Shown here piece by piece: positions 59,218 through 64,000 of a DNA stretch of 64,000 nucleotides (position 1 is its first letter; every line of letters begins with the position of its first letter). The stretch comes from VAXT01 sp963794605 (GTDB lineage: Bacteria > Actinomycetota > Thermoleophilia > Gaiellales > Gaiellaceae). A model generated the notes under the pieces. That model had not been told where the DNA came from and did not search any database. It was given only the letters and a program-made list of their open reading frames with translations. The DNA is taken from the NCBI GenBank assembly GCA_963794605.1, contig CAWCEN010000003.1, positions 186,001-250,000 on the forward strand. Direction: 5' to 3'. Position numbers and translations under genes: made by a program.

Positions 59218-59813
59218 TTAACCCCGATACAGCACCGAACCTATTCGGATCAAGGTCGCGCCCTCCTCCGCGGCCACCTTGTAATCCTGACTCGTACCCA
59301 TCGAAAGTTGGGTGAGACCGTGTTCTTCGGCCAATTCTCGCAGTTTGCGGAAGTACGGGCGCGATTCTTCGGGGTTCTCGGCTGGCGGCGGCATCGTCGA
59401 CAGACCGCGCACGTCGGGATACAGCTCGAGCAGCTGCGGGAGCTGCTGTCGGGCTCCACGCCCGACTTCGATGCCTCGCCTGCGAGGTTGACCTGGACGA
59501 GCGCGGGGATCTCGAGGCGGCGCGCCGCTGACTCCGAGTCGAGCGAGTGGACGAGCTCGCAGATGCGGTTGACGACCTTCGTCTTGCGGCTCTGCAGGTG
59601 GCCGATGAAGTGCCAGTGGAACGTGTCGCCGTGGGCCGCGTGCTTGGCCTCGAGGTCCTGCGCGCGGTTCTCGCCCACGATGTCGATGCCGGCGTCGGCC
59701 AGGGTGCCCATGTCCTCGACCGAGACGTACTTCGTGGCGGCGACGATCGTCACGTCGGGGCCGACCTCGTCCCTGACGCGGGCGAGCCGCGCCGCGATCT
59801 GCTCAGCGGACAA
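59218..59813 (-). pseudogene. YggS-family PLP homeostasis protein, one-base frameshift
   Basis: The N-terminal three quarters, from TTG 59813, hold the PLP lysine (VAATKYVSVED), ENRAQDLEAK, and HFIGHLQSRKTKVV. At about 59443-59447 the frame slips: one missing base restores ELPQLLELYPDVRGLSTMPP and the C-terminal RIGSVLYRG. The gene would be intact after repair. Single-base deletion by sequencing error or recent mutation are both possible. Confidence 0.82.
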
Positions 59814-60513
59814 GGCCAAGGACGCCGTGGGTGCCGCGGGGCCGACCGGTGCGGCGCTCGGAGAAGAAGAGGTCGTCGCGACAGCGTGTACAGAGGTCGA
59901 GGCGGTCGACGGTGCTCGCGCCGGCGTCGAGCGCTGCCTGCTCGGCGGCGGCCCAGAGGTCGAGCTTGCGCTCGCTGACGATCCCGTCCCCGAAGCGTGC
60001 CCGGAACGGGTTCGCGACCTCCTCCCCCACCTCGTAGCAGCACGGGCCGATCGTCGGCCCGACGACGGCCGCAAATCCGGGGCCGAGCACGTTCGCGGCC
60101 GATTCGACGATCCCGTCGAGCAAGCCACGCCAACCGGCGTGTAGGACGGCGAGCGCGGGCTCGGAGCCGTTCACACGGGCCATGGCGATCAGCGCGCAGT
60201 CGGCGCCGAGGGCGAGCATCGGGATCTCGGGCTCATCCGTCCAGAGCCCGTCGCCCGGGGCGCCGCGAGAGCCGGCTTCGGCGCGGTTGACGGCCTTGGA
60301 GTGGGTCTGGAAGCCGAGCGTGAGGTCTTCCTCGACCGCACCGACTTCCGCGCAGAGGCGGCGACGGTTCTCGTCCACGCGCTCGACCTCGTCGCCGGTC
60401 CGGCGCCCGAGGTTCAGCGACTCGAACGGCCCTTCGCTGACACCCCCGGCACGCGTCGTGAAGACGACGTCGTACGGCCCGGCCACCTCCCAGCGGAGGA
60501 GCGGGACGGTCAC
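59803..60513 (-). CDS. pgeF: Polyphenol oxidase/purine nucleosidase family (PgeF, YfiH/LACC1-like)
   Basis: The 236-residue multicopper-like domain has zinc ligands in FQTHSKAV, GADCALIAM and VLHAGWRGLLDGI. Family members act on purine nucleosides, and in E. coli PgeF edits peptidoglycan precursors. GTG 60513 overlaps the cca stop (GTGA), and the end overlaps yggS by 11 bases. Confidence 0.92.
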   Translation of the reverse strand: MTVPLLRWEVAGPYDVVFTTRAGGVSEGPFESLNLGRRTGDEVERVDENRRRLCAEVGAVEEDLTLGFQTHSKAVNRAEAGSRGAPGDGLWTDEPEIPMLALGADCALIAMARVNGSEPALAVLHAGWRGLLDGIVESAANVLGPGFAAVVGPTIGPCCYEVGEEVANPFRARFGDGIVSERKLDLWAAAEQAALDAGASTVDRLDLCTRCRDDLFFSERRTGRPRGTHGVLGLVR

Positions 60514-61745
60514 GACTGCTCGACCAGCTTCCGCGCCGCCTCGAGCTCCGAGTCGCGCCCGGCCAGCTCGCCGTTCAGCTTGCGGCGCCTGATCTCGGCC
60601 AGGATCTCCCCCACTCGCGGCGATTCGCCGAGGCCCAGCTGAGCGATGTCGGCCCCGTCGATCTCGAGCTCGATCGCCTCGAGACGGCGGAAGAAGTCGT
60701 GCAGCTGCGGCTGGTCTGCGAGAGCGAGCGCGAACAGCGGCGCATCCGGGGTGCGCTGCTCGGCGAGCGCTACGACGTCGGCGGGGGTCAGCGAGTCCCG
60801 TCCGAGCTGTTCCGCGATTCGCGGCCCGTCCTCGATCGCAGCGGTGATCAGGTCGCCGTCGCGGCGGCGGATCTTGAGCCCGTGGAGCCACGGCCCGATC
60901 TCCTCATGGGGAAGCTTGCGCGCGAGCGCCTCGAGCCCGAGTCGCCAGGGGGGCACGCGGAGGCCGTACTTCCTGTTCAGGTCGCGGAGCCGGTCGAAGA
61001 GGCGCACGGCCTCGTCGTCCGCGACGACGTGCGGGTGGATCTCCTTCTCGGCCCCGAGCTCGGCCAGCCGCGGGATTGCGTGGCTGACGTCGCCCTCTTC
61101 GAGGAGCGCGATCAGCTCGTCGCGCAGGCGCGCGCCCGAGAGGTCGCCGACATGGCCGGTCACGATGCATTCCCGGGCCAGCCGGACGGTGTCGTCGTCC
61201 ATGCGGAAGCCGTAGCGGTCCTCGTAGCGGATCGCGCGGAGGATGCGCGTCGGGTCGTCGATGAACGAGCGGTCATGGAGGATGCGGATGCGCCCCGCCT
61301 CGAGGTCGGCGCGCCCACCGAACGGGTCGACCAGCTCGCCGAGGGCGTCGCCCTTGAGCGAGACGGCCATCGCGTTGATCGTGAAGTCGCGGCGGTGCAG
61401 GTCCTCGTCGATCGTGCCCGGTTCGACCGCGGGGAGCACGGCCGGGGCGTGGTACGACTCGCTGCGAGCCGTGACGACGTCGACGCGCCCGTCGTCGCCG
61501 TAGAGGACGACGGCGGTGCCGAACGTGCGGTGCGCCCGGACGCGCCCGGCGAGCTTCTTCGCGAGCTCCTGCGCCAGCGCGATCGCATCCCCTTCGACGA
61601 CGACGTCGACGTCGAAGTTCGGCTCGCCGAGCAGGATGTCGCGGACGGAGCCGCCGACGAGGTACACGCCGTCGTACGGGTCACTGACGTCGGCTACCGC
61701 GTCGAGGACCGGCGCAAGGCTGTCGGGAAGCTCGAGGGTCGCCAC
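60510..61745 (-). CDS. cca: CCA tRNA nucleotidyltransferase
   Basis: A class II nucleotidyltransferase with GGSVRDILLG and the catalytic DVDVVVEGD, then RRDFTINAMAV and the RNA-binding part IDDPTRILRAIRYEDRYGF. The tRNA gene in this window lacks CCA, so the enzyme is needed. GTG 61745 gives 411 residues; an upstream hexamer CAGAAT six bases away could be a weak leaderless -10. Confidence 0.94.
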   Translation of the reverse strand: MATLELPDSLAPVLDAVADVSDPYDGVYLVGGSVRDILLGEPNFDVDVVVEGDAIALAQELAKKLAGRVRAHRTFGTAVVLYGDDGRVDVVTARSESYHAPAVLPAVEPGTIDEDLHRRDFTINAMAVSLKGDALGELVDPFGGRADLEAGRIRILHDRSFIDDPTRILRAIRYEDRYGFRMDDDTVRLARECIVTGHVGDLSGARLRDELIALLEEGDVSHAIPRLAELGAEKEIHPHVVADDEAVRLFDRLRDLNRKYGLRVPPWRLGLEALARKLPHEEIGPWLHGLKIRRRDGDLITAAIEDGPRIAEQLGRDSLTPADVVALAEQRTPDAPLFALALADQPQLHDFFRRLEAIELEIDGADIAQLGLGESPRVGEILAEIRRRKLNGELAGRDSELEAARKLVEQS

Positions 61746-61801
61746 AGGCCCATTCTGCCTCGGCACCAGGCGCGCACCGGTACGGACTCGGATCGGTTCC
61801 A

Positions 61802-61864
61802 TGACAGACACGCGCGAATTTCCTCGATACGATCGCATCGGGGAGGAGGTCGTGGGTACCAGCG
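61802..61864 (+). repeat. Dispersed repeat, copy C
   Basis: tgacagacacgcgcgaatttcc, ctcgatacgatcgcatcg and gggaggaggtcgtggg match copy B at 33628-33690 without gaps. It lies between cca and ridA. Confidence 0.65.
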
Positions 61865-61896
61865 GCCAAGGTCCGCGCTGGCCGTGGCCGAAACGA

Positions 61897-62283
61897 TTAG
61901 ACGAGGGCGATCGCTTCGATCTCGACGAGCGCGCCCGACGGGAGGCCCGAGATCTCGATCGTCGACCGCGCGGGCGGCGTCTCGCCCACCCGCTCGGCGT
62001 AGACCGAGTTCATGCCCTGGAAGTCGTCGAGCGACGTCAGGAAGACGGTCGTCTTCACGATTCGTTCGAGCCCACTGCCCGCCGCGGCCAGGATCGCCTC
62101 GAGGTTGTCGAAGATCTGCCGCGTCTGCTCCTCGATCGTGTCGCCGGCCATCTCCGCGTGCCCCGGCGTCAGGCCCAGCTGGCCGGAGACGAAGACGAAG
62201 CCATTCGCAGTGATCGCCTGCGAGTAGGGCGCTCCCTGGAACGGCGCCGGCGCGTTCTCGGTCCGAACCGCGGTCTTGTCCAT
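61897..62283 (-). CDS. ridA: RidA-family enamine/imine deaminase
   Basis: The 128-residue protein has APYSQAITANGFVFVSGQLG and the conserved arginine in PARSTIEISGLP. RidA hydrolyses reactive 2-aminoacrylate. ATG 62283 has ggaggg upstream and starts one base after the HisB-like stop, so the two are cotranscribed. Confidence 0.93.
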   Translation of the reverse strand: MDKTAVRTENAPAPFQGAPYSQAITANGFVFVSGQLGLTPGHAEMAGDTIEEQTRQIFDNLEAILAAAGSGLERIVKTTVFLTSLDDFQGMNSVYAERVGETPPARSTIEISGLPSGALVEIEAIALV

Positions 62284-62284
62284 C

Positions 62285-62824
62285 TCACTCCCTCCGTTTC
62301 CGTGGCCGGCCGGCCTGTGCGAGCACCACGCCGAGCGCCTTGAAGATCGCCTCGAGCACGTGCTGCGGATCGTCGCCGTGGATCAGGCGGACGTGCAGCG
62401 TAAACCCTCCGCCCTCGGCGAGCTCGTGCAGGAAGCTCGCGACCAGGTCGGTGCCGAGCCCGCCGACCCGGGCCTCGGAAAGATCGACGTTCGAGACGAC
62501 AAGCGGGCGCCCCGAGGCATCGAGGACGATGTGCGCGAGCGCATCGTCGGCGGCGGTGACGGCCGAACCGTGGCCGCGCACCTCGTCAGACGAGAGCGGC
62601 TCCCTGAGCGCCTGCCCGAGCGCCCGGCCCGCCGAGGCGACCTCGGCCTCCGGCTCGTCGGGGGCCAGCTGGAGCTCCAGGTCGAGGGATCCGTACCGCG
62701 CCAGGAGCCCGAGCAGATGGTCGAGTACGGGCAGGCCGCTCGACACGTTGCTCGCGCCCTCGCCGTCGAGCGAGACGCGAACGCGCGCGTGCTCCTCCTG
62801 ACTCACCCGATCTGGGGACGCCAT
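62285..62824 (-). CDS. HisB-like protein with degenerate metal sites
   Basis: The fold of imidazoleglycerol-phosphate dehydratase is recognisable (ARVRVSLDGEGASNVSSGLP, VLDHLLGLLARYGSLDLEL, then EAIFKALGVVLAQA). The first manganese motif HHxxE is absent (the region reads EAEVASAGRALGQAL), and the second keeps only one histidine (QHVLEAIFKA). It is therefore probably not an active histidine-pathway enzyme. The 179-residue length is normal and no other his genes are nearby. Confidence 0.75.
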   Translation of the reverse strand: MASPDRVSQEEHARVRVSLDGEGASNVSSGLPVLDHLLGLLARYGSLDLELQLAPDEPEAEVASAGRALGQALREPLSSDEVRGHGSAVTAADDALAHIVLDASGRPLVVSNVDLSEARVGGLGTDLVASFLHELAEGGGFTLHVRLIHGDDPQHVLEAIFKALGVVLAQAGRPRKRRE

Positions 62825-62904
62825 CCCTCGACTCAGGGTACCGCACCCGACGGGCGCAGCCGACCACGAAAGCCAGGCCCTCTTCCGCTCTCCGTGCCGC
62901 CCGG

Positions 62905-64000
62905 ATGCGCTCTCACGCCCGCACTTTCCCCCGTTCACCCGGCCTTCTGGCCGCCGCGCTGGTCGCTGCTGCGATCCTCGCTCCGAACGCCTCGACGAGC
63001 GGGCCAACAACGACCCACGCCGTCGTCGGCTTCGACTCGAACGCGGAGCTTGCCCAAGCGCTGAGCCGGTTCCCGGGCGCGAAGATCGTTCGGCGGCTCC
63101 CGCACATGAAGACGGTCGAGGTCGAGCTCCCCGGTCCTGCGGACGAGCTCCACGGGCTTCCCGGCATTGCGTACGCTCATGCGCCGCTCGTCCGAACGAC
63201 GAAGGTCGAACCGGCCCTGGCCGCTGTTCTGCGCCCCGGGCTTCCCTACGAGTGGCAGTACGTCGCGACACGCGAGAACGAGGTTCCCCCAGATGTGCTG
63301 CGCGCCGCGAGCACCATCAAGATCGGCATCGTCGACACCGGCGCCGACGTCACTCATCCCGACCTCGCCGCCAAGTCGCCCGAGACCTGGGACGTAGTGC
63401 ACCGCAGGGCGAGCGCCCCGGATCGCGACGGCCACGGCACGTTCGTCGCCGCGCTCGCTGCAGGCTCGGTCACGAACGACGAGGGGATCGCCGGCTTCGG
63501 CGGGGACGCCCAGCTCCTGATGGTCAGAGCCATCGGCGACTCGGACAGCTTCAGCGACGTCGACGAGGCGGCCGCGATCGTCTACGCCGTCGACCACGGC
63601 GCGAAGATCGTCAACCTCAGCCTCGGAGGCGTTGGCACGTCCCCGCTCGAGCAGCGGGCGATCGAGTACGCCGTCAGTCACGGCGTCCTGCTCGTAGCCG
63701 CGGCAGGCAACGAGTACCAAGCCGGCAACCCGATCGAGTACCCGGCCGCCGCGCTCCAGCCGCCCGGCTCGAACGGCCAGGGCGGCGTCGGGCTCTCGGT
63801 CGCCGCCAGCACGATGGCCGGCAAGCGCGCGAGCTTCTCGAACACCGGCTCGCAGATCTCGCTCGCCGCGCCCGGAGAGAACGTGTTCAGCGCGATCGCG
63901 GCCGGGTCGTCGCCCGACGACTGGCCCCGCTATGCGCTGCCCGGCTCGAGTGCGGGCTCGTACGGATGGTCGAGCGGCACGTCCTTCTCGACCCCGGAGG
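62905..64000 (+). CDS. Secreted S8 subtilase, 3' end cut by window edge
   Basis: From ATG 62905 the frame is open to the end of the window (365 codons). A signal peptide (LLAAALVAAAILAPNAS) precedes an inhibitor-like propeptide. The protease domain has D144 (IGIVDTGADV), H177 (DGHGTFVAAL) and S360 (SGTSFSTPE). The window ends just after the active-site serine. It is unrelated in detail to the subtilase at 17184 and shows no repeats so far. Confidence 0.9.
   Translation, partial: MRSHARTFPRSPGLLAAALVAAAILAPNASTSGPTTTHAVVGFDSNAELAQALSRFPGAKIVRRLPHMKTVEVELPGPADELHGLPGIAYAHAPLVRTTKVEPALAAVLRPGLPYEWQYVATRENEVPPDVLRAASTIKIGIVDTGADVTHPDLAAKSPETWDVVHRRASAPDRDGHGTFVAALAAGSVTNDEGIAGFGGDAQLLMVRAIGDSDSFSDVDEAAAIVYAVDHGAKIVNLSLGGVGTSPLEQRAIEYAVSHGVLLVAAAGNEYQAGNPIEYPAAALQPPGSNGQGGVGLSVAASTMAGKRASFSNTGSQISLAAPGENVFSAIAAGSSPDDWPRYALPGSSAGSYGWSSGTSFSTPE

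Overview
The window reads as a stretch of chromosome from a GC-rich, monoderm actinobacterium, most likely a deep-branching lineage such as Thermoleophilia (Gaiellales or Solirubrobacterales-like). This rests on gene content rather than any marker search. The evidence is the MurT/GatD lipid II amidation pair, DivIVA plus SepF, a GarA-like FHA protein next to an FtsR-like MerR regulator, an RsiG-like anti-sigma protein, GTG-rich starts and tightly overlapping genes. No rRNA, CRISPR array, integrase or insertion sequence was seen. One tRNA gene (Pro, GGG) is present.

Layout. 1-5.2 kb: cinA (cut at the left edge)-thpR-recA-recX-rny. 5.4-7.7 kb: a secreted M28 peptidase and a methyltransferase, each broken by one single-base indel. 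7.7-14.8 kb: an overlapping forward run, miaB-phosphatase-miaA-dapF-dapL-hflX-dut-nudix (tRNA isopentenyl/methylthio modification, meso-DAP synthesis, nucleotide hygiene). 14.9-17.0 kb: gatD-murT in reverse. 17.2-22.7 kb: a subtilase with tryptophan-rich repeats, a GGDEF/HD-GYP membrane protein and a three-repeat homing-endonuclease-associated-repeat protein. 22.7-25.7 kb: a lone glutaminase domain and two convergent sigma-70 genes. 25.8-28.4 kb: small membrane and zinc proteins. 28.5-30.4 kb: the operon rsiG-garA-ftsR-apt. 30.5-35.9 kb: a nucleotidyltransferase/phosphomannomutase fusion with pgsA, then a HutF-like hydrolase and an arginase-family enzyme. 36-45.2 kb: an accessory stretch of small hypotheticals, a beta-propeller phytase and a multidomain oligopeptide-binding protein, ending at the 3' end of tRNA-Pro. 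45.4-55.7 kb: an orphan encapsulated-ferritin-like gene, then in reverse the conserved block rpsB-tsf-pyrH-frr-uppS-cdsA-dxr-rseP-ispG-proS-xre. 55.8-62.8 kb: rluD-like, lspA, dksA-like, divIVA, yggT, sepF, yggS (frameshifted), pgeF, cca, ridA and a HisB-like gene, all reverse. 62.9 kb to the right edge: a second subtilase, truncated by the window.

Two genome-wide habits stand out. First, many genes that open a transcription unit have a TANNNT hexamer ending 6-8 bases before the start codon and no Shine-Dalgarno sequence, as expected for leaderless mRNAs. Second, genes inside operons start in NTGA overlaps with the upstream stop codon. All four bases occur at N, which implies CTG starts for uppS and for a DUF4234-like gene. 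Cyclic-di-GMP signalling appears twice: the GGDEF/HD-GYP enzyme and the RsiG-like protein.
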